DNA of 64,000 nucleotides, taken from contig NZ_UEYQ01000013.1 in assembly GCF_900492205.1 (NCBI RefSeq), positions 1 to 64,000 of the forward strand. Direction: 5' to 3'. Positions 42,236 through 51,173 of the stretch are shown piece by piece. Source of the DNA: Ciceribacter sp. T2.26MG-112.2. Its GTDB lineage: Bacteria; Pseudomonadota; Alphaproteobacteria; Rhizobiales; Rhizobiaceae. The position numbers and the translations under genes are program-made. Position 1 is the first letter of the stretch; the number at the start of each line of letters is the position of its first letter. The notes under the pieces are model-generated. The model was given only the letters and a program-made list of their open reading frames with translations, did not search any database and was not told where the DNA came from.

Positions 42236-43324
42236 ATGGCCTCGCTACAGTCCTTCGACAGCGAAATCGAGAAGACCCGCACCATCGTCAACGAAGTCAG
42301 GGGCAAGATGGAGCAGTCGGGCGTCGTGCTCGACCAGTTTGCCAAGGCCGATACCAAGCTCGGTGATGTCAATTTCGACATCGAGAACGCGCGCATCGAG
42401 GACGTCATCAAGCAGCAGAAGGTGATGGAGGCGAACATCGCCGACCTGATCATCGGTCTCGAGGACGCCACCAATGTGTTCGGCGCCGAATTCGAGAGCA
42501 TGAAGAGCTATACCGGCTACGAGAAGTTCATCGGCATCTTTTCCAAGCAGAAGGCGCAACGCATGCGCACCGACCGTGTGCGCAACATGTCGCTGGCCGG
42601 AAACCTGCAGGAATTGCTGGCAAAATCCGACAGCATCGTCGGCATCCTGAAGGACCAGCGCACCGTGCTCGACCAACGCTATACGAGCTCCGAGCAAAGC
42701 CTGATCCAGGTAATCGAACGGCGCAAGCTGACTGTCGCCAATCTCGAGACGACGCAAAAGCGTATCGAGGAACTGAACCCGATGTTGCTCGACATCGAAA
42801 ACCGGATCGCCGCTTCGACCGACCAGTCGGCGCGCACGCAGCTCGAGGGCGAGCGCTCGAAGCTGGCGACCGAATACAACCAGGCGCAGGCCAAGGAGCA
42901 GGAGCTTTTGGCCGAAAGCCAGACGCTCGAGCGCTATACCTCGATGTTCCAGACCTTCGTCGACAGCCTCAACAACCAGATCGCCGCGCAGAACACGCTG
43001 ATCAACAAGCTGACCATCGATACCGAGCAGCGCATCGTGCTCTACAAGGCGCTGGAAGACTCGCTGAAGACGGCTGCCCAGCAGGACGTGGCGCACAAGA
43101 TCAACACGCTTGGCAGCCAGGTCGATACGGCGGCGGAGGAGACGATGGCCGGCGTCGGTGCCGCCGCCCAGAAGCACATCGGCGACCTCTTGGAACTGCA
43201 CGAGAAGAACATGCTGGCGACGCAGGACATCCAGCGCCGCAAGAAGCTGGCCGACGAGGCCTTTGCCCGGCGTTTCCAGGCGGTTCTCGACAAGCACAAC
43301 TCGGCCAATTACGTGAAGTCGTGA
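42236..43324 (+). CDS. Long coiled-coil protein of the 42-50 kb operon
   Basis: A 362-residue protein that is almost wholly alpha-helical. Heptad-like repeats run through residues 5-60, 120-260 and 275-355, broken by a short YTGYEKFIGIFSKQKAQRM segment near 95. There is no signal peptide or membrane helix. Its helical layout, with a late FQTFVDSLNNQIAAQNTLINKL stretch, vaguely recalls TelA-type toxic-anion-resistance proteins, but I cannot see the TelA motifs clearly and do not name it so. GGGAGA precedes the ATG at 42236. It is probably the first gene of the operon, separated from the next by repeats. No function is known to me. Confidence 0.75.
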   Translation: MASLQSFDSEIEKTRTIVNEVRGKMEQSGVVLDQFAKADTKLGDVNFDIENARIEDVIKQQKVMEANIADLIIGLEDATNVFGAEFESMKSYTGYEKFIGIFSKQKAQRMRTDRVRNMSLAGNLQELLAKSDSIVGILKDQRTVLDQRYTSSEQSLIQVIERRKLTVANLETTQKRIEELNPMLLDIENRIAASTDQSARTQLEGERSKLATEYNQAQAKEQELLAESQTLERYTSMFQTFVDSLNNQIAAQNTLINKLTIDTEQRIVLYKALEDSLKTAAQQDVAHKINTLGSQVDTAAEETMAGVGAAAQKHIGDLLELHEKNMLATQDIQRRKKLADEAFARRFQAVLDKHNSANYVKS

Positions 43325-43342
43325 TGGGTTTGCTGGAAAAAA

Positions 43343-43471
43343 TCCCCTCGCCAACCCCTCCCCACAAGGGGGAGGGGCTTAACCCGTGCATCTGTCCGGT
43401 TGAAGTGGCTCGGCGGCGCTGGGGCTTCTCTCCCCCCTTGTGGGGGAGACGGACGGCAGGCCAGAGGGGGA
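43343..43471. repeat. Palindromic intergenic repeats, type B (two units)
   Basis: CCCTCCCCACAAGGGGGAGGGG at the left (43343-43380, partly degenerate) and an inverted CTCCCCCCTTGTGGGGGAGA unit with GGCAGGCCAGAGGGGG at 43428-43471. They fill the 184-base gap between the first two genes of the operon. Confidence 0.75.
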
Positions 43472-43508
43472 TCCGGCATTTCGGTGCAATTGCAGAGGCC
43501 TCCCGCCG

Positions 43509-44663
43509 ATGAACGTCGCTGCCGGCAATAACGGGGCGGTCGCCCAGTATTTCAACACCATTCGCGCAGCGCTCGGTGGGCTGGAGACCTATCTGTCCAA
43601 TCCCGAGGTCACGCTGCCGGGCAGCGGCTTTGCGGGGCAGCTTCTGCTTCCCTATGTCGAGCGGCTGAAAAACTCGTTTGCCTGCTGGGAGAACCGCATC
43701 GGATTTACCGACCAGTTCCGCATTTCGCGCGCCGAAAGCGGTTTTCCGGTGTTCCAGAACGTGCTGGAACTGGAAAATGACCGGTTGAGTGCGGAAAAGC
43801 GGCTCGCCAACCTGCCGGACGCCAAGGCGATGCGGTCGGAAATGGTCGACTTCATCCTCCGGCACAAGGCGTTCCCGGCCGCCCTGCAATCGCAGATGGC
43901 CGAGCGGATCTATCTCGAGCAGATCGGCAAGGGTGAGATCTTCTCGCCCTTCGTCCTGCCCGAGACGGTGCGGGTGACGGTCAGCGAAAAATCCGGCAGA
44001 CCCCTTTACGTCGTGACCTGGGCGGTGTTCGACGGGACGAGCACGCTGCCGATGATCTATGTCGCGGATGTCGAGGATTCCTCCGACAGCGTCCGCGAAT
44101 TGCTGGTCGGCAAGGATGGCAGGCTCAATCCCGATGTCGAGATTCCGCTGCCGGTGGGCGGGCTGCTCAATCCGCAACTCGCCGCGCAATTCGACGATTT
44201 CGCCGCCAAGAACGGAGCCTATTCGCTGACGCCGGCGACGATCGCCACCAATATGGACAAGGATTTTCCGACGCTGCATCCCAAGCAGTTGCGCCGCATC
44301 GTCCTCGGGCCGTTCTATTCGGCGGGCATCACCGAGAACAATGCCCGGATCAACGAGATCCTGTCTCGGGTGCGCAAGCCGGAAAATGCCTGGCTTCTCA
44401 CCTGGACCATGCAGGAAGTGTTTTCCAAGGCCGAGCGACCGGCGGTCAAGGGGTTCTTCTCCTCGACCCCGGCAAGCCAGGAATTCCATATCGAGACCAA
44501 CGACCTCGAAGCCGCACGCATGGGCGTCTCGGCCTATGAGAAACACGCGCTGGTGCCGCACGACGCCTACCAGGCGCTCTATGCCTCCGGCGAGGCCAAT
44601 GCGACCTTCGGCAATTACAAGGTTCATGTCATTTCCGGGAACAATGTCGTCAGCGAGGTCTAG
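43509..44663 (+). CDS. Uncharacterised protein, second gene of the 42-50 kb operon
   Basis: A 384-residue soluble protein I do not recognise. The N-terminal third is helical (LPYVERLKNSFACWENRIGF..., RLSAEKRLANLPDAKAMRSEMVDFILRHKAFPAALQSQMAERIYLEQ); the rest is mixed with beta segments (RVTVSEKSGRPLYVVTWAVFDGTSTLPMIYVADVEDSS). No catalytic motif, signal peptide or membrane helix is visible. GAGG is placed nine bases before the ATG at 43509. Its stop is three bases before the ATPase start, so translation is probably coupled and the two proteins likely work together, perhaps as ATPase and adaptor. Confidence 0.78.
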   Translation: MNVAAGNNGAVAQYFNTIRAALGGLETYLSNPEVTLPGSGFAGQLLLPYVERLKNSFACWENRIGFTDQFRISRAESGFPVFQNVLELENDRLSAEKRLANLPDAKAMRSEMVDFILRHKAFPAALQSQMAERIYLEQIGKGEIFSPFVLPETVRVTVSEKSGRPLYVVTWAVFDGTSTLPMIYVADVEDSSDSVRELLVGKDGRLNPDVEIPLPVGGLLNPQLAAQFDDFAAKNGAYSLTPATIATNMDKDFPTLHPKQLRRIVLGPFYSAGITENNARINEILSRVRKPENAWLLTWTMQEVFSKAERPAVKGFFSSTPASQEFHIETNDLEAARMGVSAYEKHALVPHDAYQALYASGEANATFGNYKVHVISGNNVVSEV

Positions 44664-44666
44664 CCG

Positions 44667-46589
44667 ATGAGCAACGGGTTGAATGCGGGCCTCACCACCC
44701 TTCGCGAAGACGAGATCGCCAAACATCTGGCCGTGGCGCAGGCGCTGGTGACGCGCTTCGTGGCGCTCGATCCGGGCGAGGGGGCGGCGGGCACGGCATT
44801 GGCCGGCAGCGGGCGGCGCTTCGTCTCGACGGTCTCGACCGGCGGCGTGCGCCGCACCCGCGAGGTGGAGCTGGCAAAGACCATCCAGTCGGCCGGCAGC
44901 AGCGATCCGCTTCTGTCGCCGACCCAGCATGGCGTGCTCTACCGGGTGCGGCGCGGCATCCAGGTTTCGCTGGCGATCGGCGAAGTGTTCGGCCGGCAGA
45001 CGGACCTCGAACAGTTGCAGGCGCGCAATCTGACCGCGCCTTTGCAGGGCGAGGAGGCAGCGCGATTCAAGGCGCTGTTGTCGGCCTCGGCCTATGTCGC
45101 GGCCTTTTCGCTGGCCGCCTATCTGCTCTCGACGCTTGCCGGCGAGGGCGAGCCGGTCAATGACACGCCGGAACCGGATTTCCTGTTCGACACGCCGCAG
45201 GATGCGCTGAAAAGCATGGTGGCAGGGCTGGACGCGGCGCTCAAGGGCGCGGCTGACGACACGACGCTCGGACAGCGGACGCGCGCCTTTGCCCGTGCGG
45301 CGATCGATGGATTGTTGACCCGCAAGGCGCGGTTCACCGGGCTTGCGGCGTTCGAGAACACCCATATCCGCATCGATCAGGACGACTTCACCCTCGACGG
45401 CTTCGACGTGGCCCCGGGCCAGCGGCGCAAGCCCCTCGTGATGACCTTCAAGAAGCCGGAGGAAATCGTCGGTAACCACATCGCCAAGTTCCAGGCGATG
45501 AAGCTCGCCAAGATGCTGATGGCCTATGATTTCGACCGGCAGATGAACCCGTTCGTCGAGCTCGGCGGCTTTCTCTTCACCTTCATCGGCGACGGCATGC
45601 CGGGGACCGGCAAGACGATCCTGATCCAGATGATCGCGGGTCTGCTCAACGACTACTGCCAGGTGGCCGGCTATGCCTTCCACTACGAGAATTTCGGCGT
45701 CGACCAGATCTCGTCCTACCAGGGCAAGTCGGGCCAGAACTGCAAAGCCTTCATCGACAATGTCGTCAATCCGCGCGTCATCGGCTTCGGCACGATCGAC
45801 GACGTCGACCAGGTGGCGGCGAAGCGTTCCGACGACCGGGCCTCGGCCGGCCAGCACGAGATCACCGCCGTCTTGATGGAGGCCTTTGCAGGGGCGTCTA
45901 CCGTGGTGCGCGGCAATTGCACCTTCGGCATGTTCTCCAACTATCCGGAAAACGTCGACGATGCGCTCCGGCAGCGGGCCGGGGCGCGCTGGCTGGTCGA
46001 CGGGCCGCAGACGGAAGAGGACTATATCGACATCTTCGCCCTGCTGATCGGCAAGAACCATTCGATCCCGCTCGGCGAGCATCAGCTGTTTGCCAACCAG
46101 GAGATCAAGCGGGCGGTCGGCGTTTCCTACGAAAAGCACGGACGGCCGGAAGAGGAGGGGCTGGTTGCGGTCTGGGAGCGGTTCGAGAAGGAACGCGGGC
46201 GGATCGAGACGCTCGCCGACATTGGCGCCTATCTGCACGAGATCAAGCTGGCCGAACCGCGCTTTACCGGCCGGGCGATCAAGAACATCACCGATGCGGT
46301 GAAGATGCGTGCGATGGATGTCGAGCTGCCGGACGACTGGTTCGCGACGCCCGAGGCCTTCATGCACAAGGGCTACGACGAGAAGAAGGCGATGATCGCC
46401 GAGCTGCGCGGGCCGGTGACGATGGAGATGATCCTGCAGGAGATCAACCGCTATGGCGACAGCGAATTCCGCTATGCCGACAAGTCGGACGAGGCGGCGG
46501 TCAACGAGATCATCCGGCGCGAGAGACAGCGGGAGCGGGCGATCGGCGAGATCGAGGCGATGAAGCGGGAGGGGAAGTGGTCGGCGTGA
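44667..46589 (+). CDS. AAA+ family ATPase of the 42-50 kb operon
   Basis: A 640-residue ATPase. Residues 1-300 are helical and unlike known adaptor domains; a hydrophobic stretch near residues 135-160 (SAYVAAFSLAAYLLSTL) may be a buried helix. The ATPase core has Walker A GDGMPGTGKTIL (about residues 308-319), an aromatic-rich segment, and a Walker B-like VIGFGTIDDVDQVA near 371, followed by a RSDDRASAGQHEITAVLMEAF segment in sensor position. A helical lid follows to the end. The Walker B is not the usual hhhhDE and reads IDDVD, so hydrolysis should be checked. Neighbours suggest a remodelling ATPase acting with a coiled-coil and a membrane protein. I cannot assign a named family. Confidence 0.83.
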   Translation: MSNGLNAGLTTLREDEIAKHLAVAQALVTRFVALDPGEGAAGTALAGSGRRFVSTVSTGGVRRTREVELAKTIQSAGSSDPLLSPTQHGVLYRVRRGIQVSLAIGEVFGRQTDLEQLQARNLTAPLQGEEAARFKALLSASAYVAAFSLAAYLLSTLAGEGEPVNDTPEPDFLFDTPQDALKSMVAGLDAALKGAADDTTLGQRTRAFARAAIDGLLTRKARFTGLAAFENTHIRIDQDDFTLDGFDVAPGQRRKPLVMTFKKPEEIVGNHIAKFQAMKLAKMLMAYDFDRQMNPFVELGGFLFTFIGDGMPGTGKTILIQMIAGLLNDYCQVAGYAFHYENFGVDQISSYQGKSGQNCKAFIDNVVNPRVIGFGTIDDVDQVAAKRSDDRASAGQHEITAVLMEAFAGASTVVRGNCTFGMFSNYPENVDDALRQRAGARWLVDGPQTEEDYIDIFALLIGKNHSIPLGEHQLFANQEIKRAVGVSYEKHGRPEEEGLVAVWERFEKERGRIETLADIGAYLHEIKLAEPRFTGRAIKNITDAVKMRAMDVELPDDWFATPEAFMHKGYDEKKAMIAELRGPVTMEMILQEINRYGDSEFRYADKSDEAAVNEIIRRERQRERAIGEIEAMKREGKWSA

Positions 46590-46639
46590 AAGTTAGCTGA
46601 TGGCTAATTTTCTTGCCCGACACTTAGGGGCGGTCTATA

Positions 46640-46906
46640 TTGAAACGGACAGTCATCTATAGCAAGCAAGCTGCCAAGAAACTGGGTCGGATGCCTGCTT
46701 CCGAGGCTGCTCGGATTCGGCAGAAGATTGTGCAATATGCTGAGGATCCAGCGTCGCTCGCCAACAATGTCAAAAAGCTCGAAGGCGTCGAGTACTATCG
46801 GTTACGGGTCGGTGACTGGCGTGTGATCTTCCGGGAGGATGGGTTCATCGTCGACGTCATCAAGGTTGCCGTGCGCGGCGAGGCTTACAGGGGATTGGAA
46901 CAATGA
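46640..46906 (+). CDS. RelE/ParE-family toxin
   Basis: An 88-residue toxin of the RelE/ParE superfamily. Pattern: VIYSKQAAKKLGRMP at the start, a helical hairpin, LEGVEYYRLRVGDWRVIFRED with the Arg/Tyr residues used for mRNA cleavage in RelE relatives, and a final VDVIKVAVRGEAY strand. The start is TTG at 46640 with AGGGG upstream. It overlaps the antitoxin start by four bases (ATGA), so the toxin comes first as in HigBA-type order. GC content is lower than in the flanking operon genes, a sign of separate origin. The target (mRNA or gyrase) is not known. Confidence 0.9.
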   Translation: MKRTVIYSKQAAKKLGRMPASEAARIRQKIVQYAEDPASLANNVKKLEGVEYYRLRVGDWRVIFREDGFIVDVIKVAVRGEAYRGLEQ

Positions 46907-47349
46907 ACACCGCTGTTTCTTTCACGACGCCTAACGGCGAGGACCTCGTGGTTCTGAGCCGTAAGGACTATGAAGCGCTCTTGCGTCAGGCGGAACAGGC
47001 CGAGGACCTCGAAGACCTTCTGTCGGTCCAGGCTTTTGAGGCCAGGGTCGCTGCCGGCGAAGAGGAGCGGATTCCGTCCGAATTTGTCGATCGGCTGATC
47101 GACGGCGAGAACCCGATCCGGGTGTGGCGGGATTTTCGCGGGCTTTCGGCCAGGGAACTGGCGGCGGCTACGGGGATCAGCGCCGCTTATCTCTCGGAGA
47201 TCGAGACCGGCAAGAAGGAAGGCAGTCTGTCCGTCTTCCGGCAGATCGCCAAAGCCCTGCGGCTCGATCTCGACGATCTCGTCTGGGGCGAGGGGCAGCC
47301 GAAGAGCGGCGAAACAGAACGCACGGACGGGGTAAAGAGCAAAGCATGA
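46903..47349 (+). CDS. Xre-type antitoxin
   Basis: A 148-residue protein. The first 60 residues look like a Phd/RelB-like toxin-binding segment (TTPNGEDLVVLSRKDYEALLRQAEQ). The last 75 form an Xre/Cro HTH (GLSARELAAATGISAAYLSEIETGKKEGSLSVFRQIAKALRLDLDDLVW). It should neutralise the RelE-like toxin and repress the pair. Its stop overlaps the start of the next operon gene (ATGA at 47346), which is unusual for a mobile TA pair. Confidence 0.88.
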   Translation: MNTAVSFTTPNGEDLVVLSRKDYEALLRQAEQAEDLEDLLSVQAFEARVAAGEEERIPSEFVDRLIDGENPIRVWRDFRGLSARELAAATGISAAYLSEIETGKKEGSLSVFRQIAKALRLDLDDLVWGEGQPKSGETERTDGVKSKA

Positions 47350-48644
47350 ACCGTCTCCTCGAAGCCGAACTGATCTACGGCCGGCTGCTCGCCGTCACCG
47401 AGCCGCATCTTGTTGCCCGCTATAACAAGGCGCTGTCCGGTTTCGGACTGAAGCCGACCGCTCTTTCCGAGTTCGACATCGACATGACCGGTTTTTCGCC
47501 GCAGATCGCGGCGGAACTGGGCGACAAGGATTATCTCGATCCGAACCGGGTGAACCGCCGTTTCATCGTGCTGACGCCGGAGCAGGAGAACCTTCCGGTG
47601 GTGCATACCAGCTTTTCCAACACCGCCGGCCTGATGCACGAGTTCTTCACCGCCAATGCGCGGGCGATCAATTCGGTGACGATCAAGGATGCGCTCTACG
47701 GCGAGATCGAGGATTCGGTCGCAAGGGTCGAAAGCCTGGAGGACCTGTTGTCGATCAACGCGGTGCAGTTCAAGGCGCTCTCGGCCGAGGATGTGCTCGG
47801 CAAGGCCGCGGAGCTTCGTCGGCTGGCTGATAGACTGCAGAGCGAGCCCGACGCCTGGCGCGATGACGCGCTCCTCAATCGCATGGTCGAGCTTGCCAGG
47901 CTGACCGGCGACATTCGCCAGAACGTGCTGGTGCCCGACAAGCTGGTGTTCCGCCACGACGCCTTCTGGGCCAATCATTTCGGCGGCACCTATGTCTTCG
48001 TCGACGACAAGATCACCACGGTGATCTCCGATCCGGCGGCGCCCGGTTTCCGTCGCTCGCGTCCCTGGCAGGTCAGCTATATCTCGATCCGGGATCCCAA
48101 GCAGATCTTCGATTTTCTTGCCAGGACGGGACGGATCGAACTGCCGCGGGCGAGCTGGGTCGAGGGATCGGGTCTCTATGTCCATCGCGCCGAAATGGCG
48201 GCCATCGCGCTGGCCTATGACGCCGATCCCGCCATGGACTTTTCCAAGCTGGAGCCGGTCTGGCTGCAGACCTTCATTCACCGCAATGCCGAGCGGGTGG
48301 CGCGCGACGGGACCTATCCGTTCCTGCAGGAGATGATCCGGGCGATCGGCACCTCGGGCAGCATCCGGATCGAGGATGTCGAGCCGTCCCGCCGCTTCCT
48401 GCTGGTGCGGGCCAAGCCGGACCATCGCGACCAATGGCTCACCAACCGGCTGATATCGCAATTGACGCCGATGGACTTCGTGTCGCGTTTCATTTTCGAC
48501 AAGCAGGGCTTTTATGATGCCTACGAAGGGTTTAGCGATGGCTTCCGGGAATATGTTGTATCCCGCCTGTCGCAGACCTACTTGAAAGACAAGGCGGGTT
48601 TCCGCAAACGCCTCTACGGCATAGGAGAAGACGACAATGCTTGA
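47346..48644 (+). CDS. Uncharacterised protein of the 42-50 kb operon
   Basis: A 432-residue soluble protein. It opens with MNRLLEAELIYGRLLAVTEPHLVARYN, has acidic mid-section helices (residues 110-215), and ends with FIFDKQGFYDAYEGFSDGFREYVVSRLSQTYLKDKAGFRKRLYG. No catalytic motif is evident; conserved-looking HHxFWANHFGGTYVFVDD near residue 205 may be a fold core. A similar family may carry a DUF6638 label but I am not sure. Its start overlaps the antitoxin stop and its end overlaps the DUF2333 gene by eight bases, so it is translationally coupled on both sides. Confidence 0.75.
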   Translation: MNRLLEAELIYGRLLAVTEPHLVARYNKALSGFGLKPTALSEFDIDMTGFSPQIAAELGDKDYLDPNRVNRRFIVLTPEQENLPVVHTSFSNTAGLMHEFFTANARAINSVTIKDALYGEIEDSVARVESLEDLLSINAVQFKALSAEDVLGKAAELRRLADRLQSEPDAWRDDALLNRMVELARLTGDIRQNVLVPDKLVFRHDAFWANHFGGTYVFVDDKITTVISDPAAPGFRRSRPWQVSYISIRDPKQIFDFLARTGRIELPRASWVEGSGLYVHRAEMAAIALAYDADPAMDFSKLEPVWLQTFIHRNAERVARDGTYPFLQEMIRAIGTSGSIRIEDVEPSRRFLLVRAKPDHRDQWLTNRLISQLTPMDFVSRFIFDKQGFYDAYEGFSDGFREYVVSRLSQTYLKDKAGFRKRLYGIGEDDNA

Positions 48645-49746
48645 TCCGATCATCGCGTTCTTCCAGCGCGTCTTTGCCGCCATCGGGCGCGGCATCGGCA
48701 TGGTCGTGGCTGCGATCTTCTGGCCGTTCCTGGCGGCGCATAGCTGGTATCAGCGGCGCAACTGGCTGATCAAAATTCCGGTCCTGCTGTTCGTCCTGGT
48801 GCTGATCGGTTTCTATGGCCAGTTCATCTGGCGCACGCAGGTCTGGTACGGCTTCGATCCGGAATTCGCCCAGGCCTACAAGTTCCCGGCGCGCCAGACT
48901 GCAGCCGGACAGGAGAACGCCGCCAAGCCGGGCACCTGCCAGAATTCTGCGATCGTCACGGTGGTCGCCGACCTCACGGATACCAATGTCAACCAGAATA
49001 TCTGGGTCTCGTCGTCGCTGATCTACAAGCTCGGCCTGTTCGGCATGGATTGGGACCATACCCCGTTCTTCGACAACAAGGCGTCGTTCCAGCGCGGCGC
49101 CAACCAGGTCGCACGCCGCCTGGCGATCGAACTGGCCGACAATCTCGGCCGCGTGCGCGGCACGTCGAGCATCAACAACGACCTGCAGGATGCCCGCGGC
49201 AATATCCAGTTCGACGAGGGCACCTGGTATTTCGGCACCGATCCGCTCGGCTTCAAGACGCCGACGCCGAACTACTACCGCTCGGCCGTCGAGAGCTGGC
49301 GCAAGTTCAATTCCTCGCTGGAGACCTGCGCCGCGGTGTTCGATGCGCGCGCGGACAACCTCGTGCAACTGCTCGACCGCATGGCGAGCGACCTCGGCAA
49401 CACGTCCGACATCCTTCGCCGTCGCTCGGAGGAGTTCAATGCCGGCTGGTTCGACACGCGCGCCGACGATCGTTTCTGGTTCGCCTATGGCCAGCTCTAT
49501 GCACAATATGCCCTGCTGCAGGCGACCCGCGCCGATTTCGTCGACGTGATCCGAGAGCGCAACCTGACCGCCATCTGGACGCAGATGGAGCAGCAGTTGC
49601 AGGGCGCCCTGCGCATCCAGCCGGCGATTATCTCCAACGGTTCGGAAGACGGCTGGATCATGCCGACGCACCTGGCCACCATGGGTTTTTATATTCTCAG
49701 GGTGCGTTCCAACATGGTCGAACTGCGCTCGGTGCTCGACCGCTAA
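48637..49746 (+). CDS. DUF2333-type inner-membrane protein
   Basis: A 369-residue protein with a single clear membrane helix (about residues 45-65, KIPVLLFVLVLIGFYGQFIW) preceded by a possible second hydrophobic helix (residues 4-30). The long C-terminal part (residues 66-369) should be periplasmic and has two cysteines (in KPGTCQNSAIV and SSLETCAAVF) that may pair. TWYFGTDPLGFKTPTPNYYRSAVESWRKFN and VDRAxxNLVQLLDR are the DUF2333 pattern. Function unknown. It is the last gene of the operon and is followed by a terminator. The other proteins of the operon are soluble, so this one likely anchors the system. Confidence 0.85.
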   Translation: MLDPIIAFFQRVFAAIGRGIGMVVAAIFWPFLAAHSWYQRRNWLIKIPVLLFVLVLIGFYGQFIWRTQVWYGFDPEFAQAYKFPARQTAAGQENAAKPGTCQNSAIVTVVADLTDTNVNQNIWVSSSLIYKLGLFGMDWDHTPFFDNKASFQRGANQVARRLAIELADNLGRVRGTSSINNDLQDARGNIQFDEGTWYFGTDPLGFKTPTPNYYRSAVESWRKFNSSLETCAAVFDARADNLVQLLDRMASDLGNTSDILRRRSEEFNAGWFDTRADDRFWFAYGQLYAQYALLQATRADFVDVIRERNLTAIWTQMEQQLQGALRIQPAIISNGSEDGWIMPTHLATMGFYILRVRSNMVELRSVLDR

Positions 49747-49754
49747 GAGAGGTG

Positions 49755-49777
49755 ACGGCCCGTCTTCGGCGGGCCGT
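49755..49777 (+). terminator. Bidirectional terminator after the DUF2333 gene
   Basis: ACGGCCCG (49755-49762) pairs with CGGGCCGT (49770-49777) around TCTTCGG. A TATTTCC stretch follows; on the other strand it ends the convergent PAS gene. Confidence 0.65.
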
Positions 49778-50241
49778 TATTTCCTCGATTCGTCTTCGTC
49801 GGAGAAAGCGGCGGTGCGCAAACGCTCGAAGAACTCGTAGGTAATGCCGACGATTTCGCCGGACGTGCCGGCCTTGGCGCGGAATTTTCCGACGCTGCGG
49901 ACGAACTTCCAGCCGTCTTCTCCACGCCGCACGCGGAAGATGTTGTGGTAGCTCTGCTTGAGACTGCAGGTGCGCTCGAAACTCTCCATCAGGATCGGCA
50001 GATCCTCCGGATTGATCCGGGCGCGGGCCTCCACCAGGTTCAAGGGTCCGTCGGTAACGTCCATCTCGAAAATGCGAAAGACGTCGGGCGTGGCGAAATA
50101 CAGGCCCGTATCCAGGTCAATGCGCCAGAAGCCGTAAAGCCGGAAGGCCTGGGCCAGTTCCACGACCTCGTGTTCGGTCATGCCGACCGAGGTGCAGTCC
50201 TGGAATTCCTTGTGGTCCAGCTGGTCGAAACGCAGGGGCAC
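49777..50241 (-). CDS. PAS-domain protein
   Basis: A 154-residue protein made of one PAS fold (residues 25-145): FRLYGFWRIDLDTGLYFATPDVFRIFEMD, the core helix and strands, and RRGEDGWKFVRSVGKFRAKAGTSGEIVGITYEFFERLR, typical of PAS_3/PAC ends. No kinase, cyclase or DNA-binding domain follows. It lies 47 bases downstream of the LuxR-type regulator in the same direction and may feed a signal to it. The ligand is unknown. Confidence 0.82.
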   Translation of the reverse strand: MPLRFDQLDHKEFQDCTSVGMTEHEVVELAQAFRLYGFWRIDLDTGLYFATPDVFRIFEMDVTDGPLNLVEARARINPEDLPILMESFERTCSLKQSYHNIFRVRRGEDGWKFVRSVGKFRAKAGTSGEIVGITYEFFERLRTAAFSDEDESRK

Positions 50242-50288
50242 GATGATCTCTTTCCCCTGATCGGGCGCTTGCCCGCATCCATCAGGAA

Positions 50289-51011
50289 TCAGTTAATTAG
50301 CTTCAGCCGTATCGCCTTGGCTACCAACTGCGTCCTGTTCACGCAATCCAACTTTTTGATCGCATTGGTCATGTAGGCGTTGACCGTGTGGTCGGACAGC
50401 GACAGGATCTGGCCGATCTCGATCGAGGTCTTTCCCTGGGCAGTCCAGCGCAGGACCTCGAGTTCGCGGGCCGACAGGATATTCGGTGCCGCGGTCTCGG
50501 CGCGCCGCATGCGGTCGTAAACGTCGAAAGCGTGCAGGGAGATCATGCCCAGTTCGTTGAGTTCGACCTGGTGGAGCGGAGCCCGCTGGCCGTCATAGCG
50601 CAGGAAATAGCGTCCGGTATCGACCGAGTTCATCGGAAAGATCGTGCCCATCAGGAGGCCGAATCGCGTCATCAGTTCATGCATCTTGTCCGGGCAGTCG
50701 AAGCTCGACGAAGGACCGTTTTCGCCGAGATACCAGGTCTGGGGGAGGACGGAATTGGCGAATTTCGGCAGGATCGGGCAATGGCGAAGGAACTGATGCT
50801 TGTCGAATTCGCGGGCAAACTGCTGGGGAAGCGTACTCTCTAGGACCAGAGGCGCGATCGCCAGGTCGTGCGGGGTGGGGGCAGCCATGATCGTCACGTG
50901 ATCGAGACCGAATTCGTCGGCGATCCGTTTCATGATGCTCATCACCTGAGCACGTGTCTGGCTGCCGGCTATTTCATCGCTTAGCAGCGATTGACGTTCC
51001 GCGGTTGTCAT
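50289..51011 (-). CDS. LuxR-family regulator with autoinducer-binding-like domain
   Basis: A 240-residue regulator. The N-terminal 160 residues form an Autoind_bind-like domain (FGLDHVTIMAAPTPHD..., DKHQFLRHCPILPKFANSVLPQTWYLGE), but the Trp/Tyr/Asp set that binds acyl-homoserine lactone in LuxR is only partly present. The C-terminal HTH is clear: NILSARELEVLRWTAQGKTSIEIGQILSLSDHTVNAYMTNAIKKLDCVNRTQLVAKAIR. No luxI is in the window, so it is an orphan or solo. A VisN/VisR-like motility regulator is also possible. It is upstream of the PAS gene. Confidence 0.85.
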   Translation of the reverse strand: MTTAERQSLLSDEIAGSQTRAQVMSIMKRIADEFGLDHVTIMAAPTPHDLAIAPLVLESTLPQQFAREFDKHQFLRHCPILPKFANSVLPQTWYLGENGPSSSFDCPDKMHELMTRFGLLMGTIFPMNSVDTGRYFLRYDGQRAPLHQVELNELGMISLHAFDVYDRMRRAETAAPNILSARELEVLRWTAQGKTSIEIGQILSLSDHTVNAYMTNAIKKLDCVNRTQLVAKAIRLKLIN

Positions 51012-51173
51012 CTGTGAATTCGAAAGTTGAGGAAGCGGGAAATGTTAACATTAACAAATATATCAGTCACTCTGAAAAGCCAGTACTTTTTACCGGGGAT
51101 CACCGCAAAGTCCAAGGGCTGAGCGAAAAAGCCGGTCACGTGGTAAACAAACAGAGGCGTGTGACGCCGGTGG

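Noticed and set aside
42236..43324. TelA tellurite-resistance protein
   Set aside because: The helical layout is similar, but I could not identify the TelA motifs and the neighbours are not tellurite genes.
43101..46367. Very long open frame (1088 codons) on the minus strand
   Set aside because: It is the antisense shadow of three real genes on the plus strand. Its composition is His/Arg/Leu-rich without domain pattern, typical of high-GC shadows.
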